Assembly (NCBI RefSeq): GCF_937949835.1
Contig: NZ_CALEDC010000267.1
Coordinates: 1-6,358, forward strand
Source: an uncultured Campylobacter sp.
GTDB taxonomy: Bacteria; Campylobacterota; Campylobacteria; Campylobacterales; Campylobacteraceae
Direction of reading: 5' to 3'
Length of the DNA stretch: 6,358 bases
In this document: in pieces, positions 1 to 5,941 of the stretch
Layout of the letters: every line of letters begins with the position of its first letter
Position numbering within the stretch: position 1 is the first letter of the stretch
Translations under genes and position numbers: made by a program
The notes under the pieces: generated by a model
Databases searched by the model: none
Seen by the model: the letters and a program-made list of their open reading frames with translations, nothing else
Told to the model about the DNA's origin: nothing

Positions 1-2
1 AG

Positions 3-167
3 AAAGAGGATGAAGAGCTAGGCACAGGAGATAAAGATAGGGGTAAAATATTTGCAGACTTTCTGGACGATAACTTGCAAATAAAAAACATCATACGAGA
101 ATATTGGATAGTTGCGTATGGAAATTTGAGTAGAAATTTAGCCTATTTGATCTTTGGAGATAAATAA
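3..167 (+). CDS. 3' end of an unrecognised protein (partial)
   Basis: An open frame runs from the left edge to a TAA at 165-167 and gives the last 54 residues of a protein that starts outside the window. It begins with an acidic, charged stretch and ends in a segment rich in Ile, Leu, Tyr and Trp (for example NIIREYWIVAYGNLSRNLAY). I do not recognise the family and assign no function. The composition differs from the other genes here: it is visibly richer in A and T, and four of its six Ile codons are ATA, a codon the neighbouring genes use sparingly. This may mean acquired or accessory DNA, but 54 codons is a small sample. No strong terminator hairpin follows the stop. The frame itself is fairly secure because it is open throughout and ends cleanly before AAATTT-type intergenic sequence. 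Confidence 0.6.
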   Translation, partial: KEDEELGTGDKDRGKIFADFLDDNLQIKNIIREYWIVAYGNLSRNLAYLIFGDK

Positions 168-472
168 AATTTTGAGCCTATCCATAAAGTATAAATTTTT
201 GAAATTCTAAACAATAAAACGCGGCAGGTACTAACAGAATTTTACGCACAGCTCCTTTAAAACAATTCCAAGATAACCTAGAAATTATTTTTTACAAGCG
301 GCGGATGAGGCGATACATGCCAAGCTATAGCGACCAAGAAAGACACTGGCGGCAAGGACTCAAACTATTTAATCCAGTCTAAATTTAACCCGCTCCGGCG
401 CATTAAATTTCATGATAAATTTACGCCTAGGCACTCGGACATCCCCAAGCCCGAGCGCCGTAAATTTTAAAT
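168..472. other. Gene-free stretch with possible coding remnant
   Basis: No convincing gene is present in these 305 bases. The + frame from 218 to 382 is open (55 codons including the stop) and would read, for instance, APLKQFQDNLEIIFYKRRM. Its ATG codons at 304 and 319 lack a good ribosome binding site and leave only a very short product. A second + frame is open from 309 to 470 without a usable start, and reading across a frameshift near 328 gives ADEAIHAKL followed by ATKKDTGGKDSNYLIQSK. This could be a decayed gene fragment or chance. The right end carries a long hairpin, listed separately. The stretch lies between an AT-rich foreign-looking gene end and a typical chromosomal gene, a likely place for insertion or deletion scars. 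Confidence 0.3.
417..467 (-). terminator. Long hairpin after the RclA-like gene, possible terminator
   Basis: An imperfect inverted repeat lies five bases past the minus-strand stop codon of the flavoprotein gene. The pairing is AAATTTACG (417-425) with CGTAAATTT (459-467), GC (431-432) with GC (457-458), and CTCGG (434-438) with CCGAG (451-455). There is a CCTAG bulge, one A-C mismatch and a 12-base loop. Position and stem length suit a transcription terminator. However, the minus strand after the stem has no good T run, so it may act only as an mRNA 3' stabiliser or a weak, possibly Rho-aided, stop. Confidence 0.4.
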
Positions 473-1813
473 TTAAAACTGCCCGAAAAGATCGTTCAGC
501 GCCTCGCTGATGCTAGGATGCGTAAAAATTTGGTTTTTGAAAAAGTCCGCTTTTGCGCCCAGCGCCATGGCGATCGCCAGCTCATTAACGATCTCGTGCG
601 CGTTTACGCAGTGAAGCGCCGCGCCTAAAATTTCGCCGCTAGCCGCATCCACGACCGCTTTCATCATTCCCTCGTCGTGCGCTACGACCTTGGCGCCGGG
701 CACCGCTGCCATCGAAAGCTTCAGCACCTTGATCTCGCGCCCACTCTCTCTTGCCTGCCGCTCGCTAAGGCCGATGCGAGCTAGCGGCGTGCGAGTAAAC
801 AGCACGCTTGCATGCGGTGCGCGGTTTTTCGTAGTGCGCGCGCCGTCTCCGAAAAGCGCGCTAAAAATGATCCTAAAATCATCCAGGCTCGTGTAGGTAA
901 ACATCTCGCCGCCGCGCACGTCGCCTGCTGCGTAGATGCCAGCAGTCGAGCTTTGCAGATGCTCATTCGTGATGATATTGCCGTGCGCGTCCGTCTGCAC
1001 CCCCGCAGCGGCTAAATTTAGATCATTCGTATTCGCGCGACGACCGAGGGCATATAAAAACGCGTCCGCCGCGACCACCCCGCTCTCGCCCGCGAGGTTA
1101 AATTTTAGCTCTCTATCGTTTAAACTCAAAAACTCGCAGCCCTCGATAATCTCCACTCCTTGAGCTTGCAGAGCGGATTTGACGCTGGCGGCCACGTCCT
1201 CATCCTCGTTTTTCATAAATTTCGATCGCATCAGCACGCTAACTTTCGAGCCGAATCCCGCAAACATCGAAGCAAACTCAAGCCCGATAAATCCGCCGCC
1301 GATGATTACTAGATGCTTCGGTAGGATCTTTAAATTTAAAATTTCTTCGCTACTATAAGCGATCTGCGAGCTTACCTCAAAGCTAGGCTCGACCTCTTTT
1401 GAGCCCGTATTTACGACGATCGTTCCTGCTGAAATTTCACGCGTTTGTCCGTCAGGGCTTAGCACGCGCACGGAATTCACGCTCGTAAATGAGCCCTCGC
1501 CGTCGATTACGTCGATATTTGGGCTTCCCTTTAGCATGGCTAAATTTTTCGTCCTCAGTGCCTCTACGAGCTCGTCCTTTTTCTGCATGCTCAGCACGAA
1601 ATACTCTCCGAGCACGCTGAAATTTACGAAGCCTGCTTCCTTGCTCGCCGTAACTAGCCGCTTGGTCGGGATGCAGCCTACGTTGATGCAGGTGCCGCCG
1701 TACATCTGCGGCGAGCGCTCGATGAGAGCGACCTTTTTACCTAGCGCGGCGGATTTTGCGGCAAGGGTTTTGCCTGCTTTGCCAAAGCCTATTACGATGA
1801 TATCATAATCCAT
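473..1813 (-). CDS. rclA: RclA-like FAD/NAD(P) disulfide oxidoreductase
   Basis: This 446-residue class I pyridine nucleotide-disulfide oxidoreductase is almost the length of E. coli RclA (about 441). An N-terminal FAD dinucleotide fold carries G9-x-G11-x-x-G14 and an acidic end at Glu32. The redox-active cysteines are Cys42 and Cys47 in GGTCINVGCIPTK. A second dinucleotide fold for NAD(P) has GGGFIGLE at 172-179, and a second FAD motif ends IYAAGDV near 293-299. The C-terminal dimerisation domain carries the family His-Glu pair, His432 and Glu437, in THPSISEALNDLF. Phrases such as GFGKAGKTLA, GGTCIN-GCIPTK and SMFA-FGSKV match RclA closely from memory. RclA in E. coli is a cytosolic flavoprotein linked to reactive chlorine resistance and reduction of Cu(II). 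The same activity here is inferred. The start is supported by AAGGA six bases upstream and a TATAAT further up. The usual rclR, rclB and rclC neighbours are absent. A TetR gene lies upstream on the same strand. Mercuric or dihydrolipoamide reductase is less likely. Confidence 0.85.
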   Translation of the reverse strand: MDYDIIVIGFGKAGKTLAAKSAALGKKVALIERSPQMYGGTCINVGCIPTKRLVTASKEAGFVNFSVLGEYFVLSMQKKDELVEALRTKNLAMLKGSPNIDVIDGEGSFTSVNSVRVLSPDGQTREISAGTIVVNTGSKEVEPSFEVSSQIAYSSEEILNLKILPKHLVIIGGGFIGLEFASMFAGFGSKVSVLMRSKFMKNEDEDVAASVKSALQAQGVEIIEGCEFLSLNDRELKFNLAGESGVVAADAFLYALGRRANTNDLNLAAAGVQTDAHGNIITNEHLQSSTAGIYAAGDVRGGEMFTYTSLDDFRIIFSALFGDGARTTKNRAPHASVLFTRTPLARIGLSERQARESGREIKVLKLSMAAVPGAKVVAHDEGMMKAVVDAASGEILGAALHCVNAHEIVNELAIAMALGAKADFFKNQIFTHPSISEALNDLFGQF

Positions 1814-1844
1814 TTTTAATCCTTTTGATCTGAAATTTCGCGGG

Positions 1845-1850
1845 ATTATA
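1845..1850 (-). promoter_or_regulatory. Candidate -10 box for the RclA-like gene
   Basis: The minus strand reads TATAAT here, 31 bases before the ATG, with AAAAGGA (plus 1820-1826) as ribosome binding site six bases before the start. No TTGACA-like -35 is seen; the upstream DNA is instead A/T-rich with repeated AAATTT. That is acceptable for Campylobacter housekeeping promoters, which are known to lack a conserved -35 box. It suggests the flavoprotein gene can be transcribed on its own and not only from the TetR promoter. Confidence 0.45.
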
Positions 1851-2121
1851 AGAGGTTTTATTAAATTTAAAATCTGCGTGGCGCAAATTTAAAGGCGCAG
1901 GCAAGTGGCGCGAAATTTTACGACGAAATTCTAACTTCGGCACAGAATTTAATGCGGAAAATAAAATTTTGGCTCTAATCGTTTTAAAAATTTTGCATCG
2001 ATAGAATTAAAATTTTAAGCGCGGGATATGCGGCGTTTTATAGCGCTTGTTGGCAGATAGAATCCAAGCTACAAAATCCAAGTCCCAAACCGCTCATAAA
2101 ATTTAAAGGTGCGAAAAGCAA

Positions 2122-2143
2122 GGAATTTACGCCGTAAAATTCC
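2122..2143 (-). terminator. Possible terminator of the TetR gene
   Basis: An inverted repeat, GGAATTTACG (2122-2131) against CGTAAAATTCC (2133-2143), pairs with one bulged A. It begins four bases past the minus-strand stop of the regulator gene. The following minus-strand sequence, TTGCTTTTC, has only a weak T tract, and the loop is very small. It is a weak terminator candidate and could equally be a protein-binding palindrome. Confidence 0.3.
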
Positions 2144-2147
2144 GCCA

Positions 2148-2771
2148 CTAGCGCTTTTTTACGCCTAGCAAAAACATATCGATGCGGTCCTTGATTAGCT
2201 CGCTCGCTTTGAAATTTAGCTTTTCGTCGAAAAACAGCAGCCTGCTAAAATGTGGCTCTCTAAGCAAAAAGCAGAAATATAGCGCTAGGCTTTTTGCCGT
2301 GCGTCCGGACGCAAACTCGTCCGCATGCGCCGCCAAATACTCATCCAGCGCATTCGGCGAACCTAGCACGCCGCTTTTTAAAAAGATTTTTGGGCTCTCG
2401 CTAAGCGCGCCGTTAAAGCCGCTGAAAAGTATCAGCCGGTAGAATTTTATCGCCTCCGGAGCAAAAAGAAACTCCAGATAAATCCCTGCAAACTCCTGCA
2501 GATACTCGCGCAATTTTAGGTCTTTATTAATTCGCATGCGCTCGTTCATGCGCTCATCGAGCTTTTTACTTTGCAGTTCGATGATGCGCAAAAATAGGCT
2601 TTCTTTGTTATCAAAATACTTATAAACCGACGATAGCGAGCCGCCGCTAAGCTCGATGATATCGCTTAAGCTCGTAGCCTCGTAACCTTTGGCTAAAAAC
2701 AGCTCCAGCGCCGCGTCTAAAATGAGCTTGCAGCGAATTTCGGATTTTTTATATTTAGGCGATTCGGGCAT
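2148..2771 (-). CDS. TetR-family repressor, CmeR-like
   Basis: This 207-residue protein is a normal-length TetR regulator. The N-terminal DNA-binding domain spans roughly residues 12-60, with the helix-turn-helix in TSLSDIIELSGGSLSSVYKY (33-52) followed by the usual F-DNKESLF. The block LELFLAKGYEATSLSDIIELSGG is very close to what I remember of C. jejuni CmeR, the repressor of the CmeABC drug efflux pump. The C-terminal half also carries a CmeR-like phrase (LALYFCFLLREPHFSRLLF). That half is helical and is where ligands bind in this family. The start is supported by AAAGGAGG four bases upstream. No efflux pump gene lies in the window, so this is probably a paralogue with another target. Candidates are its own promoter, where a palindrome overlaps a likely -10 region, and the RclA-like gene downstream on the same strand. 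I give no gene symbol because cmeR proper is expected beside cmeABC. Confidence 0.85.
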   Translation of the reverse strand: MPESPKYKKSEIRCKLILDAALELFLAKGYEATSLSDIIELSGGSLSSVYKYFDNKESLFLRIIELQSKKLDERMNERMRINKDLKLREYLQEFAGIYLEFLFAPEAIKFYRLILFSGFNGALSESPKIFLKSGVLGSPNALDEYLAAHADEFASGRTAKSLALYFCFLLREPHFSRLLFFDEKLNFKASELIKDRIDMFLLGVKKR

Positions 2772-2803
2772 TTCGCCTCCTTTGAAATACTAAAATTTTT
2801 TGT

Positions 2804-2824
2804 AAGTGTATAAAAAATATACTT
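2804..2824. promoter_or_regulatory. Candidate operator and promoter of the TetR gene
   Basis: GTATA-AAAAA-TATAC (2808-2822) is a perfect 5+5 inverted repeat with a five-base centre. Outside it, AAGT on the left and TT on the right almost extend the symmetry, and CTTAATTAAG, itself a palindrome, follows at 2822-2831. The minus strand through it offers TATACA or TATATT as -10 boxes about 40-50 bases before the tetR start. A palindrome over the -10 is the usual arrangement for TetR autorepression, and the length resembles the 16-base inverted repeat known for CmeR, though the sequence differs. Binding is inferred. Confidence 0.45.
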
Positions 2825-2976
2825 AATTAAGCAACATTATTAGGCTAAAATTCTAAAAGCTTAGCAAAAAATAATTTTGCGCGGCTTTGCAAGCGAAGCG
2901 AAATTTTATATCGCGCAAGCGCAAGCGAGCGGAATTTGATCGCGCGCCGGCTGCGGTAAGGCGGAATCTATCTTTG

Positions 2977-3007
2977 TAAACGAAGCGTTTAATGCCTATT
3001 TTAGGCA
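2977..3007 (+). promoter_or_regulatory. Two back-to-back hairpins before the HTH gene
   Basis: TAAACG-AAG-CGTTTA (2977-2991) and TGCCTA-TTT-TAGGCA (2993-3007) are perfect 6-base stems with 3-base loops, separated by one base. They end 42 bases before the ATG at 3050. In an RNA leader, the TTTTAGG of the second hairpin (2999-3005) could instead pair with CCTAAAA (3024-3030), and TGCC (2993-2996) with GGCA (3039-3042). The latter overlaps the AAAAGG ribosome binding site at 3035-3040. They may be a leader switch, a double operator or a boundary between the divergent units. No transcription start is known. Confidence 0.4.
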
Positions 3008-3049
3008 AATTTAGCAATAATTACCTAAAACGCTAAAAGGCATCTTTGT

Positions 3050-3688
3050 ATGAAAAAAGTCTCGATCGGCGAAGCAGCCGAAATTTTAGGAATTTCAAAG
3101 GAAGCCGTCTATAACCGCATCCGCAGAAATTCCTTGCGCGCCGAGGAAAGCGACGGCGTACGCTACGTGCTTTTAGATGATGAAATGCAACAAAGCGAGC
3201 CCGCTTCGCAAAGCTCTGCGAAAAGCCCGCGCACCAGTGGCACAGCTGGCACCCAAAGCTTCATCGACTATCTCATCAAAGAAATCTCCGAGCTAAAAGG
3301 TAAAATCGAAGCACTGCAAAGCGATAAGGACAGGCTTCACAAAGAAAAAGAGGAAATTTTAATCGCCTCGAAAGATGAAATCAAGCTGATGTATAAAGAG
3401 CGCGATGAGAAGCTCAGGTATTTTTTGTCGTTTTTCGATAAACCGCTGCTTTCGAGCAAAAGCCGCGAAGCCAAACCCTACGATGTCGAAATCAAAGAAA
3501 AAACCTTCGATCGTAGCGAATGGACGAGCCTTGCAAAATTCGTAAAATCGCTCAAACGCAAAAAGCGCCTTAAAGCGCAAAGCCTAATCATCGAAAACAT
3601 CGGCAAGAGCGAGTTTATCCGCGTCGAGGGAAACGAGCTTTTGATAAATCAAAGCCTAGATATAAAATCACTGAAAGGATCTAAATGA
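3050..3688 (+). CDS. MerR/excisionase-type HTH protein with coiled coil
   Basis: This 212-residue protein has three parts. Residues 1-45 are a winged helix-turn-helix of the MerR or excisionase type (VSIGEAAEILGISKEAVYNR, then a wing ending VRYVLLDDE). Residues 46-70 are a Ser/Thr/Pro/Gln linker of low complexity. Residues 72-125 form a long charged helix with coiled-coil character (IDYLIKEISELKGKIEALQS onward), which suggests dimers or oligomers. The C-terminal 60 residues are basic in the middle (KSLKRKKRLKAQ) and end in a short, probably beta-rich segment. It is likely a cytosolic DNA-binding protein, perhaps a regulator or nucleoid-associated factor, but I cannot name the family and its target is unknown. 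AAAAGG lies nine bases before the ATG, a long spacing. The stop overlaps the lipoprotein start in ATGA, so the two are surely co-transcribed and probably translationally coupled. It may control the lipoprotein operon, including itself. Confidence 0.8.
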   Translation: MKKVSIGEAAEILGISKEAVYNRIRRNSLRAEESDGVRYVLLDDEMQQSEPASQSSAKSPRTSGTAGTQSFIDYLIKEISELKGKIEALQSDKDRLHKEKEEILIASKDEIKLMYKERDEKLRYFLSFFDKPLLSSKSREAKPYDVEIKEKTFDRSEWTSLAKFVKSLKRKKRLKAQSLIIENIGKSEFIRVEGNELLINQSLDIKSLKGSK

Positions 3689-4272
3689 AACTACGCAAAA
3701 TCGCTAGCTATGCGCTGGTAAGCGGCTTCGGGCTCGTTATGGCGGGCTCGTTAGCAGGCTGCGACGATAGGGGGCAGGAGCAAAACGTCCGTCTGCAAGA
3801 AGGCGCGCTCGTGCGACTCGAAGAGGTCGCGCCGGGAAAATATAAAATTTTAGAGGAATTTCCGAGCGAAAAAACCCAGATCATCTTAAGATCGCTCGAC
3901 GGCACGGAGAGAATTTTAAGCGATGAGGAAACCAAAGCCCTTCTAGCCGAGGAAAACGCCAAAATCGACGCTGGCACTTCAAATTTGACGAACCAAAACG
4001 CGCAGCTTAGCAGCGGCGGCATGAGCCTGGGCGAAGCGATCTTGGCAAGCGCTGCAGGCGCCATCATCGGCTCGTGGATCGGCGGCAAGCTGTTTAACAA
4101 CCCGGCCTACCAAAGTCAGCGCCAAACCGCCTACAAAAGCCCGAGCGCCTACTCCAGAAGCGTCGATAGCTTCAATCAAGCAAAGCAGCAAAACGACAAG
4201 GCGCGAAGCGGCAGAAGCGGATTTTTCGGCGGAAGCAAGAGCGGCAAGAGCGGCGGATTTTTCGGCGGCTAA
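3685..4272 (+). CDS. UPF0323-type lipoprotein with glycine zipper and GG tail
   Basis: This 195-residue protein is a predicted lipoprotein. Basic residues (KLRK) and a hydrophobic stretch lead to the lipobox LAGC, with the lipidated Cys at 26. Residues 35-95 form a small polar domain (EGALVRLEEVAPGKYKILEE and following). Residues 115-137 are a glycine-zipper-like hydrophobic segment with Gly125, Gly129 and Gly133 four apart, then NNPAYQSQR. The tail is rich in Ser, Gly and Lys, repeats GFFGG at 179-183 and 191-195, and ends in Gly-Gly. The layout and many phrases match the UPF0323 lipoprotein of C. jejuni (Cj0371) from memory; its function is not settled. Asp27 and Asp28 after the Cys would mean inner-membrane retention by the E. 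coli rule, which may not hold here. AAAGGA sits five bases before the ATG, inside the upstream HTH gene, whose stop overlaps this start (ATGA). The ATP-grasp gene that follows it in Campylobacter is also next here. Confidence 0.85.
   Translation: MKLRKIASYALVSGFGLVMAGSLAGCDDRGQEQNVRLQEGALVRLEEVAPGKYKILEEFPSEKTQIILRSLDGTERILSDEETKALLAEENAKIDAGTSNLTNQNAQLSSGGMSLGEAILASAAGAIIGSWIGGKLFNNPAYQSQRQTAYKSPSAYSRSVDSFNQAKQQNDKARSGRSGFFGGSKSGKSGGFFGG
4219..4268 (+). repeat. 14-base direct repeat encoding the GFFGG tail units
   Basis: GGATTTTTCGGCGG occurs at 4219-4232 and again at 4255-4268, 36 bases (12 codons) apart and in frame, giving two Gly-Phe-Phe-Gly-Gly units around a Ser/Lys/Gly spacer. The perfect DNA identity suggests a recent duplication within the tail or strong constraint. 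Such a pair could make tail length vary between strains by recombination. Confidence 0.7.
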
Positions 4273-4629
4273 ACGCGCTTTGAAAGATACGGCGACTTCG
4301 CGCGGCGAGTTTAAATTTGGAGCGTAGAATTTTAAAATTTGCGTGAAATTTAGCATTGATTTGACGCAGGTTTTGCAAAAGTGCGCGATGAAGCTCGGCT
4401 AAATTTTATCGCTCTTACGACGTCCGATCCACACCGCAAGCGCGCCGTTTAAATTTAGCCGCGCATCTCGCGTGGCTTAAATTTACGCACGATCGTCGCG
4501 CACGATCTATGCTAATTAAATTTTGCCGTGCGCGCTTTAAATTTTTGCGAAGCCGTATGCGTATCAAAACTAACAAAGGCCGCAAAGATCGCAGCGCAAA
4601 TGAGTTAAAATTTTAAAAAAAGGATAAAA
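4273..4629. other. Gene-free stretch before the ATP-grasp gene
   Basis: These 357 bases hold no supported gene. Minus-strand frames through here are chance readings. Seen are many AAATTT words; a 9-base direct repeat CGCACGATC at 4486-4494 and 4499-4507; an imperfect palindromic element at 4451-4484, listed separately; and a weak extended -10-like TGCTAATTA at 4510-4518. The lipoprotein stop is followed by loosely complementary segments (TAAACGCGC near 4270 and GCGCGGCGAGTTTA near 4300) that could fold, but not as a clean terminator. The gap makes it uncertain whether the lipoprotein and ATP-grasp genes share a transcript. Confidence 0.5.
4451..4484. repeat. Intergenic palindromic repeat, copy 1
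   Basis: The left arm AAATTTAGCCGCGCA (4451-4465), a 7-base centre and the right arm TGGCTTAAATTT (4473-4484) recur almost unchanged at 6300-6330. Within this copy the ends are imperfectly complementary (AAATTTA-GCC against GGCTTAAATTT, and GCG against CGC), so it can form a hairpin. It lies about 145 bases before the ATP-grasp gene. Function is unknown. Confidence 0.55.
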
Positions 4630-5814
4630 ATGCAATTAAAAAAGATAACACCGTTAAGCAACGAATATCTCGAAAAGCTCGGCTTTTACTGGCACACGGA
4701 CGCAGACGAGACCCCTTACGTCAGCGACGAGATCGTGCGCGTGAGCGCTGCGGAGGCGGATGCGTATTACGAAGCGGCGAATGAGCTATACGAGATGTTT
4801 ATAGCAGCCGCGCAGCACGTCATCGACAATAACCTCTTCCACGAGCTCGGCATCCCCTTCAACCTCGTCGATCTAATCAAGCAAAGCTGGGAAAACGAGG
4901 TGCACTGGCACCTATACGGACGTTTTGATTTCGCAGGCGGGCTGGACGGCAAGCCTATCAAGCTGATAGAATTTAACGCCGACACGCCCACGGCGGTGTT
5001 TGAGACGGCGATCATCCAGTGGGCGATGCTCAAAGAAAACGGCATGGACGAGGCGAGCCAGTTCAACGACCTTTACGACGCGCTGCGCGATAATTTCAAG
5101 CGGCTCGTGGTGCTTGACGGCGAGCTCGAGGACTTTTCTAAATTTTACGAAGGGTGGAAAATTTTATTTAGCAGCGTCGCGGGCAACGTCGAGGACGAAA
5201 AGACGACGAAGCTTTTGCAGCAGACCGCGGAGGATGCGGGCTTTAAGACGCGCTTTGCCTACGTGGACGAGGTGGAATTTAACGACGAAGAGGGCGTGTT
5301 TTTTGACGGCGAAAACTACGAGTATTGGTTCAAGCTGATCCCTTGGGAGGCGATTGCGATCGAGGAGGGCGAGCTTGCGATACTGCTAAAAAACATCGTG
5401 CAAAATCAGAAGGCGATCATCCTAAATCCCGCATACACGCTGCTTTTCCAAAGTAAGGGGATTATGAAAATCCTGTGGGATCTGTATCCGAACCACCCGC
5501 TGCTGCTGCAAAGCTCCTTTTCGCCGATCATCGGCAAAAAGATGATCAAAAAGCCGTTTTTGGCGCGCGAGGGAGCGAACGTGGCGATTTTCGACGCCGA
5601 CGGCAGAAAGATAGAGGAAAACGGCGGCGAATACGGAAATCAGAAATTTTTATATCAGGAATTTTACGAGCTAAACAAAGACGAGCGCGCCCAGAGCTAC
5701 CAAGCGGGGGTGTTTTTCGCCTTTGAGGGCTGCGCGCTAGGCTTCCGCAAGGGCGGCGAGATACTTGATAATCTCTCAAAATTTGTAGGGCACTACATCG
5801 AGGATGCAAAGTAG
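4630..5814 (+). CDS. Gsp-synthase-like ATP-grasp ligase (YgiC/YjfC type)
   Basis: This 394-residue protein matches the C-terminal synthetase half of glutathionylspermidine synthase and the stand-alone E. coli proteins YgiC and YjfC. Family marks in order are YGRFDF (96-101), with Arg98 and the metal ligand Asp100; LIEFNADTPT (112-121), with Glu114 and Asn116, equivalent to the Mg-binding Asp, Glu and Asn of E. coli Gsp synthetase; FKLIPWEA and ILNPAYTLLFQSKGIMKILW in the middle; KPFLAREGANVA (308-319); and NLSKFVGH (381-388) near the end. The N-terminal cysteine amidase domain of bifunctional GspS is absent, so it should only form amide bonds. The family uses ATP to activate a carboxylate, classically the Gly of glutathione, and joins it to an amine. 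True glutathionylspermidine synthesis is doubtful, as YgiC/YjfC-type proteins are not established Gsp synthetases. The start has AAAGGA five bases upstream. It follows the lipoprotein gene, as recalled for Cj0371-Cj0372, and no other enzyme of polyamine metabolism is in view. Confidence 0.85.
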   Translation: MQLKKITPLSNEYLEKLGFYWHTDADETPYVSDEIVRVSAAEADAYYEAANELYEMFIAAAQHVIDNNLFHELGIPFNLVDLIKQSWENEVHWHLYGRFDFAGGLDGKPIKLIEFNADTPTAVFETAIIQWAMLKENGMDEASQFNDLYDALRDNFKRLVVLDGELEDFSKFYEGWKILFSSVAGNVEDEKTTKLLQQTAEDAGFKTRFAYVDEVEFNDEEGVFFDGENYEYWFKLIPWEAIAIEEGELAILLKNIVQNQKAIILNPAYTLLFQSKGIMKILWDLYPNHPLLLQSSFSPIIGKKMIKKPFLAREGANVAIFDADGRKIEENGGEYGNQKFLYQEFYELNKDERAQSYQAGVFFAFEGCALGFRKGGEILDNLSKFVGHYIEDAK

Positions 5815-5941
5815 CGGCGCGGCAAATTTTAAAAATTTGAGAAATTTTAAGGCAGAGTATTTTGGCAGTAGCTTTGGCGGCAAGGCTCTGCCGGCGGTAA
5901 ATTTTATCGCTGGGCGGCGGCGAAATTTAACGCTGGAGGCT

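Larger units (their letters stand above)
1814..2147. other. Intergenic region between the TetR and RclA-like genes
   Basis: These 334 bases hold no supported gene. They contain the RclA-like promoter candidate at the left end, a possible tetR terminator at the right end, several AAATTT words (for example at 1864, 1885 and 1913), and a short direct repeat of AATCCAAG at 2061-2068 and 2075-2082, 14 bases apart. No palindrome matching the one upstream of tetR was noticed near the RclA-like promoter. Direct control of that gene by the TetR protein is therefore not shown by the sequence. Confidence 0.5.

Noticed and set aside
2148..2771. Naming the TetR gene cmeR
   Set aside because: Motif similarity is strong, but no cmeABC efflux genes are nearby and TetR paralogues are common, so a paralogue is at least as likely.
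2889..2932. GCAAGCG repeats (2889, 2915, 2921) upstream of the HTH gene
   Set aside because: Only three short copies in GC-rich filler, with no constant period or further pattern. This is probably chance.
3708..4100. A 130-residue minus-strand frame
   Set aside because: It is wholly antisense to the lipoprotein gene, is Ser/Pro/Ala-rich, and has no start signal or recognisable family.
3979..4356. A 125-residue minus-strand frame
   Set aside because: It lies mostly opposite the lipoprotein gene, which has a clear lipobox, start and family match. The reading is Ala/Arg-rich chance coding from the Ser/Gly tail.
5000..5338. A 112-residue + frame inside the ATP-grasp gene
   Set aside because: It is very Arg/Ser/Thr-rich, typical of a shifted frame in a GC-rich gene, and all family motifs are in the other frame.
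4630..5814. Calling the ATP-grasp gene a true glutathionylspermidine synthetase (gsp)
   Set aside because: The amidase domain is missing and the closest remembered relatives are YgiC/YjfC, for which this activity is not established, so the symbol was withheld.
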